Shown: positions 18,962 through 28,714, numbered from the stretch's first letter. The stretch: 64,000 nucleotides of DNA from Methylovorus sp. MM2 (GCF_001648895.1 NZ_LXUF01000011.1:1-64000), one strand, 5' to 3'. Notes: generated by a model from the sequence alone, not told the origin. Translations and numbers: made by a program.

Positions 18962-19672
18962 ATGACAACAATTGCAGAGCGCTTGCAAGCAGTGCGCACT
19001 AGGATTATTGCAGCAAGCAATAATATAGGAAGAAATGCAGATTCCGTAATGCTTTTAGCCGTGAGTAAAGCACAACCTGAAAAAGCACTACGCGAAGCAT
19101 TCACAGCGGGGCAGCAAGCTTTTGGCGAGAACTACCTGCAAGAGGCATTAGAGAAGCAGGTTGCACTCTCAGACCTTGATATCGAATGGCACTTTATCGG
19201 CCCTATACAAAGCAACAAGACACAACTGATCGCACAGCACTTTGATTGGGTGCATGGTGTAGATAGACTCAAGATCGCCGAGCGGCTTAATGCCGCACGC
19301 CCTGCCCATATGGCACCTTTGCAGATATGCATTCAAGTAAATATCAGCGATGAAGCAAGTAAAGGCGGCGTGGCACCAGAAGAAACAGAGCCATTAGCTG
19401 CGGCTATCAGCAAGATGCCAAATCTAAGATTGCGAGGCTTGATGACGATACCGGCACCTACAGATTCCGTGGCGTTGCAACAAAAGCAGTTTAGAATGCT
19501 GCGTGAATGCAGAGATATGCTGATTGCAAAAGGCTATGCACTTGATACGCTCTCCATGGGCATGTCGGATGATTATGAAGTCGCGATTACTGAAGGTGCC
19601 ACTATCGTCCGTGTGGGTTCTGCGATATTCGGTGCCCGCATTAAACCGGATAGCGAACCCATCATAGTTTAA
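18962..19672 (+). CDS. yggS: YggS family pyridoxal phosphate homeostasis protein
   Basis: A single-domain PLP-binding TIM barrel (236 residues) that buffers PLP levels and affects amino-acid metabolism. The PLP lysine is in MLLAVSKAQPEKAL near 30-43. The segments FGENYLQEAL, WHFIGPIQSNK and MGMSDDYEVAI are family hallmarks. ATG at 18962 is chosen over a GTG two codons earlier. It is the first gene of yggS-proC-yggT, and lies opposite pilT. Confidence 0.95.
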   Translation: MTTIAERLQAVRTRIIAASNNIGRNADSVMLLAVSKAQPEKALREAFTAGQQAFGENYLQEALEKQVALSDLDIEWHFIGPIQSNKTQLIAQHFDWVHGVDRLKIAERLNAARPAHMAPLQICIQVNISDEASKGGVAPEETEPLAAAISKMPNLRLRGLMTIPAPTDSVALQQKQFRMLRECRDMLIAKGYALDTLSMGMSDDYEVAITEGATIVRVGSAIFGARIKPDSEPIIV

Positions 19673-19711
19673 AATCAATACCAAATAACTGAACATACTG
19701 GATAGCCTCAA

Positions 19712-20521
19712 ATGAATATTAGCTTTATCGGCGGCGGCAACATGGCACGCGCCATGATCAGCGGACTAAAAGCGAATGGCTTTGCCATGGAGTCGATCAA
19801 TGTCATCGACCCTGATTCGGAAAAACGTGCGCAATTAAAAGCTGAATTCGGTATCACAACTACAGAGCAGCTACCCAGCATCAGCAACGCGGATGTCATC
19901 GTGCTAGCGGTCAAACCGCAGCAGTTAAGAGACTTGGCGATTTTTCTCGGCAGCATGCTACAGCACCAGTTGGTCATTTCGATTGCGGCCGGCATACGTA
20001 GCCATGATCTTGCTCGCTGGTTAGGCGGCTATGCAAAGATCGTGCGTGTAATGCCCAACACCCCCGCACAGATCCAGTTAGGCATTTCAGCACTTTATGC
20101 GATGCCAGAAGTGACCTCAAAACAACATGAACAAGCTGAGATGATCTTGGCTGCCGTTGGCAAAACATTGTGGCTGGATGAAGAATCGAAGATGGACGCT
20201 GTCACCGCGATCTCCGGTAGCGGCCCTGCTTACATCTTCTATTTTATCGAAGCCATGCAGCAAGCGGCGGTCGAGCTAGGATTAAGCGAAGAAGAAGCGA
20301 GAACCTTGAGCTTGACGACATTCACAGGCGCGAGCCAGCTTGCAACATTAAGCAGCGATAGTCCCTCAGCATTGCGTGCTCAAGTCACCTCAAAAGGTGG
20401 CACAACCGAACAGGCGATTCTTGCATTAGAATCAGCAGCAGTAAAATCCACCATTATTAAAGCGGCGAAAGCCGCTGCGAATAAATCAGAAGCGCTGGGC
20501 GATCAGCTAGGCAAAGATTAG
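19712..20521 (+). CDS. proC: Pyrroline-5-carboxylate reductase
   Basis: Catalyses the last step of proline synthesis, reducing pyrroline-5-carboxylate with NAD(P)H. Its 269 residues have an N-terminal Rossmann motif FIGGGNMARAMISGL (4-18), VMPNTPAQI near 112 and the substrate-site ISGSGPAYIFYFIEAM near 167. The C-terminal VTSKGGTTEQAI signature is intact. It lies 39 nt after yggS and 24 nt before yggT. Confidence 0.96.
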   Translation: MNISFIGGGNMARAMISGLKANGFAMESINVIDPDSEKRAQLKAEFGITTTEQLPSISNADVIVLAVKPQQLRDLAIFLGSMLQHQLVISIAAGIRSHDLARWLGGYAKIVRVMPNTPAQIQLGISALYAMPEVTSKQHEQAEMILAAVGKTLWLDEESKMDAVTAISGSGPAYIFYFIEAMQQAAVELGLSEEEARTLSLTTFTGASQLATLSSDSPSALRAQVTSKGGTTEQAILALESAAVKSTIIKAAKAAANKSEALGDQLGKD

Positions 20522-20545
20522 TTTCAAGTATATTCAGGATAAAAG

Positions 20546-21121
20546 ATGATCACGACGGCATTACAATTTCTACTACAAACCATCTTGGGATTATTCGCAC
20601 TGACCGCATTGCTGCGCTTCTATCTGCAACTCACCAATGCTCCTTTTCAGAATCCAGTATCGCAACTTGTAGTAGCGCTCACCAATTTCATCGTTATTCC
20701 TACAAGACGTTTTATCCCAAGCTGGCGCGGCTTTGATCTTTCGACTCTGTTATTGGCTTATGCCGCAGAGTTGTTGATTAAACTAGGATTATTATGGCTG
20801 GGCGACTTCCCACTGATGCTCGCGGGCAATTTGATTTGGGTAGCAATATTTGGATTGGCGTTAGTGGAGGTGTTAAAACTGAGCATCTACATCTTCCTCT
20901 ATGCCACCATCCTGCAAGCCATTCTGAGCTGGGTAAATCCTTACTCACCGGTAGCACCAGTACTGGATGCATTGACGAGGCCATTACTTAAACCGCTACG
21001 CAAACGTATTCCATTGGCTGGTGGCTTCGATCTCACTCCTATCATCGTATTCATCGTTGCTCAGCTATTGTTGCTGGTATTTATATCGCCTTTGGAAATT
21101 TACTTCTCCAGACTCTATTAA
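20546..21121 (+). CDS. yggT: YggT family integral membrane protein
   Basis: A 191-residue inner-membrane protein made of two copies of the YggT domain (about 5-85 and 100-185), each with two helices and a conserved segment (NPVSQLVVALTNFIVIPTRR and SPVAPVLDALTRPLLKPLRK). Its function is unknown; roles in osmotic stress and cell-envelope assembly have been proposed for relatives. It ends 12 bp from the convergent rng. Confidence 0.92.
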   Translation: MITTALQFLLQTILGLFALTALLRFYLQLTNAPFQNPVSQLVVALTNFIVIPTRRFIPSWRGFDLSTLLLAYAAELLIKLGLLWLGDFPLMLAGNLIWVAIFGLALVEVLKLSIYIFLYATILQAILSWVNPYSPVAPVLDALTRPLLKPLRKRIPLAGGFDLTPIIVFIVAQLLLLVFISPLEIYFSRLY

Positions 21122-21133
21122 TACCCAGAACAG

Positions 21134-22594
21134 CTACATGAGCACGATATCGAATAACTCTTGAGGATACTGAGTCTCGGCTTTTAGAGAGATCGGTTTA
21201 CCGATAAAGTCGGATAGATTGGCAAGGCTTTGCGCCTCTTCATCCATGAGTAGATCAATCACCTTTTGAGAAGCAAGCACGCGATACTCACGCGCACTGA
21301 ATTGCTTCGAATGACGAAGTAATTCACGCAAGATTTCATAACAGACGGTTTGCGCTGTCTTCAAAGCCCCTGTGCCTTTACAGCATGGGCAGGACTCAGA
21401 AAGTATATGGGAGAGGCTTTCACGCGTACGCTTGCGTGTCATCTCCACCAGCCCTAACGCTGAAAAACCGTTGATGCCAATGCGTGCACGGTCATTCGCC
21501 ATTACACGCTTCAGTTCATTCAACACGGTCATGCGCTGCTCATCATCTTCCATATCGATAAAATCGATGATGATGATGCCACCAAGGTTACGTAACCTGA
21601 GTTGTCGCGCAATACATTGGCAGGCCTCGAGATTGGTTTTGAAAATGGTATCAGCAAGATTTCGCCCGTTGACGAAACCACCCGTATTTACATCAACGGT
21701 GGTCAATGCTTCTGTCTGGTCGATAATAAGGTAACCACCACATTTCAACTCCACCTTACGCGACATCGCCTTTGCGATCTCCTGTTCCACATGGTGTGTA
21801 TCAAATAAGGGGCGATTACCTTGATAATGCTCAAGCCGCTTGACCGCGCACTCTGCGTAATGCTCAGAGAACTCAAGCAGGCCTTCATAGGTTTCGCGCG
21901 AATCTACCAAGATACGATCTGTGGATTTATTGACGATGTCGCGCAAGATACGCATTGGCAGGTTGAGGTCTTGAAATACCAGCGAACGCGCTGCCGCTGT
22001 CTTGCTGGAAACCTGTACGTTACTCCATACTTTTTGCACATATTCGATATCAGACAACAACTCTTCATCCGTCGCTGTCTCAGACATAGTGCGAATGATA
22101 TAACCACCTTCATGGTTTTCAGGCAGCAAGCTGATCAATCGCTCTTTCAAATACTCACGCTCTGCTTCGTCTTCAATACGCTGCGAGACCCCGATATGAC
22201 ATTGCTGTGGCAAAAAGACAAGAAAACGCCCTGCAATACTTAATTGTGTCGTCAATCGAGCACCTTTAGTACCGATAGGTTCTTTGATCACTTGGACGGT
22301 CACGCTCTGGCCTTCGCGCAAGACTTCCTGAATCTGCTTCTCATGATCCGTTTTTGTACACTCAAGCACATCTGCCACATGCAAAAATGCGGCACGTGCC
22401 AAGCCGATATCTACAAATGCAGACTGCATACCCGGAAGCACACGGCAAACGGTTCCACGGTAGACGTTACCAACCAGCCCAAGCGAAGTATTGCGCTCAA
22501 TGTGCAATTCCTGCACGACACCCTGCTCTACGATAGCGACACGCGTCTCTTGCGGCGTGACATTGATCAATATCTCTTCATGCTTTTTCGGCAT
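21134..22594 (-). CDS. rng: Ribonuclease G
   Basis: An endoribonuclease of the RNase E/G family that matures 16S rRNA 5' ends and degrades mRNA. An S1 domain (about 35-120) is followed by the catalytic part with IIIDFIDM (metal-binding aspartates) and the zinc-link SCPCCKGTG. There is no long RNase E-type C-terminal scaffold. I use the ATG at 22594 (486 residues) because homologues begin right before EEILINVTPQETRV. A GTG at 22666, overlapping the maf stop as GTGA, would add 24 polar residues and is possible by translational coupling. Confidence 0.93.
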   Translation of the reverse strand: MPKKHEEILINVTPQETRVAIVEQGVVQELHIERNTSLGLVGNVYRGTVCRVLPGMQSAFVDIGLARAAFLHVADVLECTKTDHEKQIQEVLREGQSVTVQVIKEPIGTKGARLTTQLSIAGRFLVFLPQQCHIGVSQRIEDEAEREYLKERLISLLPENHEGGYIIRTMSETATDEELLSDIEYVQKVWSNVQVSSKTAAARSLVFQDLNLPMRILRDIVNKSTDRILVDSRETYEGLLEFSEHYAECAVKRLEHYQGNRPLFDTHHVEQEIAKAMSRKVELKCGGYLIIDQTEALTTVDVNTGGFVNGRNLADTIFKTNLEACQCIARQLRLRNLGGIIIIDFIDMEDDEQRMTVLNELKRVMANDRARIGINGFSALGLVEMTRKRTRESLSHILSESCPCCKGTGALKTAQTVCYEILRELLRHSKQFSAREYRVLASQKVIDLLMDEEAQSLANLSDFIGKPISLKAETQYPQELFDIVLM

Positions 22595-22662
22595 ATCGTC
22601 TTTGCATTGTTTTTTACTTTCAGCGCTTTCCTGAATAATCGGCTCAGATCGCAATATCGTAT

Positions 22663-23250
22663 TCACAATACATGTACTCCAACATTTTTAAGTAATGCTG
22701 CTGTTTCAAAAAATGGCAAGCCCATCACACCCGAATAACTACCATCGATTCTTTTGATAAACGTACTGGCAAGCCCTTGAATACCATAAGCGCCCGCCTT
22801 ATCACGCGGCTCACCAGAAGCCACATAAGCCTGAATCAACGCTTCCGATAATTCGGACATTTCAACAAGCGTTGTCGAAAGTGCGGCCTCGACGACCCCG
22901 CCATTAATTACCGCGACTGCAGTATGAACCTCATGGCACCGCCCGGACATCATGCGCAGCATATTAGCAGCCTCTTTGTCATCAACAGGTTTACCTAAGA
23001 TCAGGTGGTCAACGGCCACAGTTGTATCGGCAGCCAAAATCGGCAATATCGGTAGCCCATGCACTTCCATATACGTCACACATGCTTGCGCCTTTTGCTT
23101 GGCTAATCGCAACACATACTCCGCTGGCGACTCATTAGCTGCCACCGCTTCATCGATATCTGATGGCAACACCTCAAAATCGATGCCCATTTGTTGCAAC
23201 AACTCAGCTCGGCGTGGCGAACGAGAGGCTAAATAAATCTTCTTAATCAT
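22663..23250 (-). CDS. maf: Maf-family nucleoside triphosphate pyrophosphatase
   Basis: Hydrolyses non-canonical or dTTP/UTP-type nucleotides to monophosphates, in the cytoplasm. Its 195 residues start with IYLASRSPRRAELLQQMG (the Maf signature). ILAADTTVAV and GKPVDDKEAANML are the usual active-site segments. It precedes rng, an order conserved in many proteobacteria (maf-rng). The preceding 421 bp hold no clear gene. Confidence 0.94.
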   Translation of the reverse strand: MIKKIYLASRSPRRAELLQQMGIDFEVLPSDIDEAVAANESPAEYVLRLAKQKAQACVTYMEVHGLPILPILAADTTVAVDHLILGKPVDDKEAANMLRMMSGRCHEVHTAVAVINGGVVEAALSTTLVEMSELSEALIQAYVASGEPRDKAGAYGIQGLASTFIKRIDGSYSGVMGLPFFETAALLKNVGVHVL

Positions 23251-23671
23251 GCATCTCTTTGTTTAATTACCAGATTACAAACAACTGTACTCGACATTTA
23301 GGCTAAGCTTAATATTTAACCAGTTAGTCAGACTATCTATTTCGTAGATTTCATATTCTCCAGCGGTTTAGGCTTTCCAACAGTCAGCACATGCAAAATA
23401 CCGCTCAATCACAATAGTATTACAACTCATTAACATTTTATTAACAATTTGATTCAATACTAACTGATTCTGGCAAGATTCAACAACAAGAAAAACACAG
23501 CGTAAGGGAATAATTCCCATAAAAATATGCCATAACTTCCCACTATCATTGAAGCTATTCACACAGCCCATCACACTTACCAAGCCTAGGCAGCATAAAG
23601 CCTCAGTGATTTAAGCTGGTCTGATTGGCTGACTAGAGGTAAAATAGCCGATTTTTCAAATAGCTAAGCCA
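23251..23671. other. 421-bp AT-rich intergenic region without a supported gene
   Basis: It separates maf (minus) and the Nudix gene (plus), so it must contain divergent promoters. A 71-codon frame at 23368-23583 on the minus strand has no recognisable domain or ribosome-binding site, and I do not call it. A short palindrome GGGAATAATTCCC at 23506-23518 could be an operator. No other conserved RNA or repeat is seen. Confidence 0.6.
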
Positions 23672-24115
23672 ATGATTTGGAAGCCTAATGCTACGGTTGC
23701 AGCCATCGTGGAACAAGATGGTAAATTTCTGCTCGTTGAAGAAGAGACCGCAGAAGGCATCCGCCTGAATCAACCCGCAGGACATTTGGAAAATGGCGAG
23801 ACACTCCTGCAAGCAGTCATTCGCGAAACTCAGGAAGAATCCGCATACAAATTCTCACCAGAATCTTTGCTGGGCATTTATCATTGGCAGCACCCGAAAA
23901 AAGACCTCACCTATCTACGGTTTGCTTTTATTGGTTCGGTATCAAACCATGCTCCTGAACAGCCGTTAGATAAGGGAATCATCCGCGCAACATGGATGTC
24001 CATAGAAGAGATTCGTGCAAACCAGCACATGCATAGAAGCCCGCAAGTATTAAAGTGCTTTGAAGATTATTTATCAGGACAGAAATTCCCACTTAACGTG
24101 GTATCGCATCTATGA
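23672..24115 (+). CDS. nudJ: Nudix hydrolase, NudJ-like phosphatase
   Basis: A 147-residue Nudix protein. The Nudix box runs [20 protein letters not shown] (about 38-57) followed by SAY. It has G-x5-E-x7-RE-x2-EE but Ala at the late glycine position. NudJ hydrolyses thiamine pyrophosphates and other nucleotide phosphates. Its position immediately before mnmA, overlapping by 4 nt (ATGA), is the same as in Escherichia coli, which supports the NudJ assignment. Confidence 0.88.
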   Translation: MIWKPNATVAAIVEQDGKFLLVEEETAEGIRLNQPAGHLENGETLLQAVIRETQEESAYKFSPESLLGIYHWQHPKKDLTYLRFAFIGSVSNHAPEQPLDKGIIRATWMSIEEIRANQHMHRSPQVLKCFEDYLSGQKFPLNVVSHL

Positions 24116-25197
24116 CAAAAAAACGTGTAGTCGTCGGGCTTTCCGGCGGCGTTGATTCATCTGTTGCCGCTTTGCTTCTTAAGGAGCAAGGCTATGATGT
24201 TGTCGGTCTCTTCATGAAGAACTGGGAAGATGACGATAACGACGAATACTGTTCGTCCAAGCAAGACCTGATTGATGCCGTCTCTGTCGCTGATCGACTG
24301 GGCATCGAGATCGAAGCCGTCAATTTTAGTAAAGAATATAAAGAACGTGTATTCCAGAATTTTCTGGATGAATACAAAGCTGGCCGTACGCCTAATCCGG
24401 ATATCTTCTGCAACTCAGAGATCAAGTTCAAAGCCTTTCTCGACCATGCGATGGGCTTGGGCGCAGACATGATTGCGACTGGTCACTATGCGCAGGTTCG
24501 CGAAAAGAATGGTCTATTCCAATTACTAAAAGCCGAGGATGGCAGTAAAGACCAAAGTTATTTCCTTTATCGCTTGAATCAGGCTCAGCTTTCAAAGACA
24601 TTATTTCCATTGGGCCACCTGCTAAAACGCGAAGTACGCGACATCGCACGCAACGCTCAATTAGCCACCAGCGAGAAAAAAGACTCCACTGGTATCTGTT
24701 TCATTGGTGAGCGCCCATTCCGTGAATTCCTAAATCGTTACCTGCCTCGCGAACCAGGCGAGATGCAAACACCTGAAGGGACAGTGGTCGGACAACACGA
24801 CGGGCTGATGTATTACACACTAGGACAACGACAAGGCCTGAAGATTGGCGGCTCTCGTGAAAGCAACGGCGAGCCATGGTTCGTTGCAGCTAAAGATATG
24901 GATCGCAATGTATTGGTGGTTGTACAAGGCCATGAACACCCGATGCTGCTCAATGATGGCTTGGTGGCTAATCAACTCCATTGGATCGCAGGTCATGAGC
25001 CTGAAACACATTGGGTCTATGCAGCAAAGACACGTTATCGCCAGCCAGACGCGCCATGCGAAATTGATAGGTTAGATAGCGAAAGCACAGATATTCGATT
25101 TGGCCAGCGCCAATGGGCGATCACGCCTGGACAATCTGCTGTGGTTTATGAGAGCCAAGTATGCTTGGGTGGCGGCATCATCACCGCCACGGTCTAA
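24112..25197 (+). CDS. mnmA: tRNA-specific 2-thiouridylase MnmA
   Basis: Installs 2-thiouridine at wobble position 34 of Lys, Glu and Gln tRNAs. Its 361 residues open with the PP-loop [15 protein letters not shown] (9-23). The catalytic cysteines are in [13 protein letters not shown] and [12 protein letters not shown]. The C-terminal barrel is complete. It overlaps the Nudix gene and ends 5 nt from the convergent glutathione transferase gene. Confidence 0.96.
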   Translation: MTKKRVVVGLSGGVDSSVAALLLKEQGYDVVGLFMKNWEDDDNDEYCSSKQDLIDAVSVADRLGIEIEAVNFSKEYKERVFQNFLDEYKAGRTPNPDIFCNSEIKFKAFLDHAMGLGADMIATGHYAQVREKNGLFQLLKAEDGSKDQSYFLYRLNQAQLSKTLFPLGHLLKREVRDIARNAQLATSEKKDSTGICFIGERPFREFLNRYLPREPGEMQTPEGTVVGQHDGLMYYTLGQRQGLKIGGSRESNGEPWFVAAKDMDRNVLVVVQGHEHPMLLNDGLVANQLHWIAGHEPETHWVYAAKTRYRQPDAPCEIDRLDSESTDIRFGQRQWAITPGQSAVVYESQVCLGGGIITATV

Positions 25198-25202
25198 AGC
25201 GA

Positions 25203-25814
25203 TTAATTTGCAGGTGGGACGCTTTGCTTAAATGAAGGGCGTTTCATCAATTCAGCATATAGATCAGCAAGATTAGGATATTGTGCTTTCCAGTCGATGT
25301 GCTGGCAACGTAATTCCAAATAGCCAAGCGCACACCCAAGTGCGATATCTGCAAGGCTAAATGCATCATCCACACACCACTTGGCGTCACCAAGGTCATC
25401 ACTCAACGCTTTTAATCCCCGCTCCACTTTTCCATACTGCTTAGCTATCACCGCGGCATCCTGCATACCCGCAACACGACGAGATTCATTCACTGCCATC
25501 ACCGCTGCATCACATACACCGTCGGCCAATGCTTCCCAGCGCTTTACCTTTATTTTGAGGCTATGATCTTGCGGAATCAAATGGGCAACAGGAGTGCGAT
25601 GATCCAAAAACTCAGCGATCACACGTGAATCAAATAAGCTATCGCCATCATCCAGAATCAGCACAGGTATCTTGCCTAGTGGATTATGATTAGCGACAGG
25701 GGAGTCTGGAGAAGCAAGAACGACTTGTACCATGTCAATATCGATACGTTTTTCTGCAGCGACAATCCTGATTTTTCGCGCGTAAGGGCTGGTGAGGGAA
25801 TACAAAAGCTTCAT
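25203..25814 (-). CDS. Glutathione S-transferase family protein (YibF-like)
   Basis: A 203-residue GST with an N-terminal thioredoxin-fold domain (MKLLYSLTSPYARKIRI, Ser near position 9-10 as probable glutathione-activating residue; LGKIPVLILDDG near 46; SRVIAEFLD) and an all-helical C-terminal domain (about 85-200) with FSLADIALGCALGYL. The substrate is unknown. It stands alone on the minus strand between mnmA and nadC. Confidence 0.9.
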   Translation of the reverse strand: MKLLYSLTSPYARKIRIVAAEKRIDIDMVQVVLASPDSPVANHNPLGKIPVLILDDGDSLFDSRVIAEFLDHRTPVAHLIPQDHSLKIKVKRWEALADGVCDAAVMAVNESRRVAGMQDAAVIAKQYGKVERGLKALSDDLGDAKWCVDDAFSLADIALGCALGYLELRCQHIDWKAQYPNLADLYAELMKRPSFKQSVPPAN

Positions 25815-25875
25815 AAATTGTAGTGTTTTCTAGATTAGCACTGCGAGGTGCAAGGGCTGCATTATAATAGAAATC

Positions 25876-26781
25876 ATGAATGCACATTTACTCCAACATC
25901 TATCGCCATCTCTGCAAAAAGCCGTACTAAAAAACGTGCAAGATGCAATTGATGAAGACTTGGGTACTGAAGGCTTTGCCAACGAAAGTCTGAGTACTGA
26001 GGGTATAGCCAGTGGAGACTTAACGGCCCAGTTAGTTCCGCAAAATCAAACCATCAACGCAACGATCATTAGCCGCGAAGCGGCTGTCATCTGCGGCATT
26101 CCTTGGGTGGATACCTGTTTTGATAAAATCGATTCCGGCACCCTGATTACGTGGAACGTCAAGGAAGGCGAGTCAGTAAAGCCCAACCAAGTGTTATGTC
26201 AGATCAAAGGCAATGCCCGCAGTATATTAACTGCCGAACGTTGCGCACTTAATTTTTTACAGTCCTTGTCGGCAACAGCGACCATAACGAAACATTTCGT
26301 TGATGCGATCAAAGGTACAAATGCCAAGATTCTTGATACGCGGAAAACCATCCCAGGCATGCGCCTCGCGCAGAAATATGCTGTCACTATTGGTGGCGGA
26401 TGCAATCAGCGTCTCGGCTTATATGATGGCATCTTGATAAAAGAGAACCATATCGCAGCGGCAGGCAGCATAGCGCAAGTGCTAAAAGAGGCTGGGAAGA
26501 TCAATGCCAACACAAGCATCCAGATCGAGGTAGAGAATCTGCAAGAGCTATCAGAAGCGCTCGAAGCCGGGGCCAAATTGATTCTTTTGGATAACTTTGA
26601 TTGTAAAACACTCATGGAATCCGTGAAATTAAATGCCGGGCGCGCTATATTAGAGGCATCAGGCGGCATTTCCATAGAAAATGTCCGTGAGATCGCATTG
26701 ACAGGGGTTGACCGCATCTCGATAGGTAGCCTGACAAAAAATATCGCCGCAATAGATTTATCTTTAAGATTTAACTATTAA
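25876..26781 (+). CDS. nadC: Nicotinate-nucleotide pyrophosphorylase (quinolinate phosphoribosyltransferase)
   Basis: Converts quinolinate and PRPP to nicotinate mononucleotide in NAD synthesis. At 301 residues it is 15-25 longer than usual. The family core is intact: SAERCALNFLQ-like block (LTAERCALNFLQSLS), LDTRKTIPGMRLAQKYAV, GGGCNQRLGLYDGILIKENH and IEVENLQELSEAL. The extra length is an insertion at 31-50, where two tandem 10-residue units (TEGFANESLS and TEGIASGDLT) replace the single normal SGDLT segment. Confidence 0.95.
   Translation: MNAHLLQHLSPSLQKAVLKNVQDAIDEDLGTEGFANESLSTEGIASGDLTAQLVPQNQTINATIISREAAVICGIPWVDTCFDKIDSGTLITWNVKEGESVKPNQVLCQIKGNARSILTAERCALNFLQSLSATATITKHFVDAIKGTNAKILDTRKTIPGMRLAQKYAVTIGGGCNQRLGLYDGILIKENHIAAAGSIAQVLKEAGKINANTSIQIEVENLQELSEALEAGAKLILLDNFDCKTLMESVKLNAGRAILEASGGISIENVREIALTGVDRISIGSLTKNIAAIDLSLRFNY
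25964..26023 (+). repeat. Degenerate tandem 30-bp repeat inside nadC
   Basis: Units 25964-25993 and 25994-26023 both begin GTACTGA and share GCCA at the same offset, with about 18 of 30 identical positions. They encode residues 31-40 and 41-50 of NadC. The in-frame unit length suggests an old duplication that was kept by selection or is tolerated. Confidence 0.6.
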
Positions 26782-26840
26782 CACCAAAATTCAGCAGCGT
26801 TTTATCATGTTGAATCAAAACAAGGCTTGAAAGACCAGAC

Positions 26841-28625
26841 ATGAGCAAATCAGCAACGATAGCCAAGACGATTCAAGGAAAACTTATTCTGGGGGATGTC
26901 CTTCGCTTATTAGTCAATGATGGCCTGGTCAACAAAGAACAAGCAGAACAACTATACAAAGACCGCAAGATGGATACCTCCAACTTGCACCCGCTCATCA
27001 TTGTCGGCGAACAAAAATGGATCAATAAATCGGCGCCTGACAAAACACTGACGATAGAGAATCTGACTAAGTGGCTGGCAGTACAGGCAGGATTAGACTA
27101 CTACAACATTGACCCGTTAAAACTTGACTTTGGCCCCATCGCGCAGGTGATTTCCAAAGGGTATGCAGAGCGGCTCAAGATCATGCCGATCAAAGTCGCG
27201 GGCACAGAAGCCACCATCGCCACAGCGGAACCATTTCAGACGGACTGGGTAAAGGATATCGAACATATCCTGAAGATGAAGGTAAAGCTTGTCGTTGCCA
27301 ACCCCATCGAGATCAGCCGCTATCTGCCAGAAGTCTACAATCTGGCAAACTCCATCCAGCATACTAAAACGGCCAAAGCTGGGCAAAGCATCGGCGTACA
27401 AAACTTCGAGCAATTAGTCGAGCTAGGCAAAAACAAAAATCTGGATGCTAATGAACAGCATGTGGTCAATATCGTAGACTGGCTATTCAAATATGCATTT
27501 GAACAGCGCGCAAGTGACATTCACTTAGAACCGCGCCGCACCATGGGCGTATTACGTTTCCGTATCGATGGCGTATTGCATCAGGTTTATCAGCTACCTT
27601 CTACCATCATGAATGTGATCACCAGCCGCATCAAACTGCTGGGACGTATGGACATGGTGGAAAAACGTCGACCACAAGATGGCCGAATCAAAACGCTGAC
27701 TCCAGAAGGGGTAGAAGTTGAATTGCGCCTCTCGACTATGCCTACAGCCTTCGGCGAAAAGTTGGTCATGCGGGTATTCTCGCCTGAAATCATCATGAAA
27801 GATTTCCTGCAACTTGGTTTTTCTAAATCGCAAGCAGACCAATGGAATACTTGGACAAAACAACCAAACGGCATCATTTTGGTTACAGGTCCAACAGGCT
27901 CTGGTAAAACGACGACGCTCTACTCGACACTCAAACACTTGGCAACTTCTGAAGTGAATGTCTGTACCGTTGAAGACCCGATAGAAATGGTCGAGCCCGC
28001 TTTCAACCAGATGCAAGTACAGCACAATATCGGCCTTACCTTCTCAGGCGGAATCCGCACCCTTTTGCGACAAGACCCTGACATTATCATGGTTGGTGAG
28101 ATCCGCGATGTAGAGACGGCAGAAATGGCGATTCAAGCAGCACTTACAGGCCACTTGGTTTTATCTACGCTACACACGAATGATGCCCCATCCGCCATTA
28201 CGCGGCTACTCGATTTGGGTGTGCCCTCCTACCTTATCCAGTCTGCACTTCTGGGCGTCATGGCACAGCGACTAGTACGCACACTTTGTCCAAGTTGCAA
28301 AAAACCGGGTACGATTGAGGACACCGAGTGGTCATCACTTGTAGGCAAATGGAAACTTAACAAACCGTCCCAACCCAACACGACCGAAGGCTGCTTAGAG
28401 TGCCGCATGACTGGCTATAGAGGCCGTAACGGCATCTATGAGATGCTATCTATCAGTAAAAATATCCAAAAGCTCATCACCCCGGATACCGATCTCTCTA
28501 AAGTCAAAGCCCAAGCCTATCGTGAAGGCATGAAACCCCTCATGATTAATGGCGCTGAAAAAATCGCCGCAGGTCTTACGACAATAGAAGAACTATATAA
28601 AGTAACACCTCCTTTAGACGATTAA
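26841..28625 (+). CDS. GspE/PilB-family secretion ATPase, orphan
   Basis: A 594-residue type II secretion/type IV pilus ATPase. It has an N-terminal MshEN/GSPII_E_N-like domain (about 15-170), then the catalytic part with Walker A GPTGSGKTT at 350-358, the Asp box VEDPIEM, the Walker B IIMVGEIRD at 415-423 and TLHTND. A zinc-binding four-cysteine element is present (C483, C486, C518, C521), as in GspE and PilB. No gsp or pil gene flanks it: nadC is upstream and ilvI downstream. It is a divergent paralogue of the PilB at 51.9 kb; its cognate system is unknown. Confidence 0.88.
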   Translation: MSKSATIAKTIQGKLILGDVLRLLVNDGLVNKEQAEQLYKDRKMDTSNLHPLIIVGEQKWINKSAPDKTLTIENLTKWLAVQAGLDYYNIDPLKLDFGPIAQVISKGYAERLKIMPIKVAGTEATIATAEPFQTDWVKDIEHILKMKVKLVVANPIEISRYLPEVYNLANSIQHTKTAKAGQSIGVQNFEQLVELGKNKNLDANEQHVVNIVDWLFKYAFEQRASDIHLEPRRTMGVLRFRIDGVLHQVYQLPSTIMNVITSRIKLLGRMDMVEKRRPQDGRIKTLTPEGVEVELRLSTMPTAFGEKLVMRVFSPEIIMKDFLQLGFSKSQADQWNTWTKQPNGIILVTGPTGSGKTTTLYSTLKHLATSEVNVCTVEDPIEMVEPAFNQMQVQHNIGLTFSGGIRTLLRQDPDIIMVGEIRDVETAEMAIQAALTGHLVLSTLHTNDAPSAITRLLDLGVPSYLIQSALLGVMAQRLVRTLCPSCKKPGTIEDTEWSSLVGKWKLNKPSQPNTTEGCLECRMTGYRGRNGIYEMLSISKNIQKLITPDTDLSKVKAQAYREGMKPLMINGAEKIAAGLTTIEELYKVTPPLDD

Positions 28626-28685
28626 ACCGACTCAAATCACTCGGAATATTGCCTATCTCATCATAATAATCTCTGACTTTCATTC

Positions 28686-28714
28686 TTGACCAAACACTGA
28701 CAAACGGTTACTGT
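28686..28714 (+). promoter_or_regulatory. Candidate sigma-70 promoter for the ilvIHC operon
   Basis: A -35 TTGACC (28686-28691) is 17 nt from a -10 TACTGT (28709-28714). The start of transcription would lie near 28721, about 30 nt before ilvI. This is a visual match only. Confidence 0.42.

Noticed and set aside
23368-23583. 71-codon open frame on the minus strand in the maf/Nudix gap
   Set aside because: No ribosome-binding site, no domain and AT-rich random composition.
28640-28700. Ile/Leu-rich leader reading frame before ilvI (L-I-I-I-I run), possible attenuator peptide
   Set aside because: The frame has no ATG, GTG or TTG start, and the best promoter lies downstream of it, so it would not be transcribed with ilvI. 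No terminator/antiterminator pair is visible.
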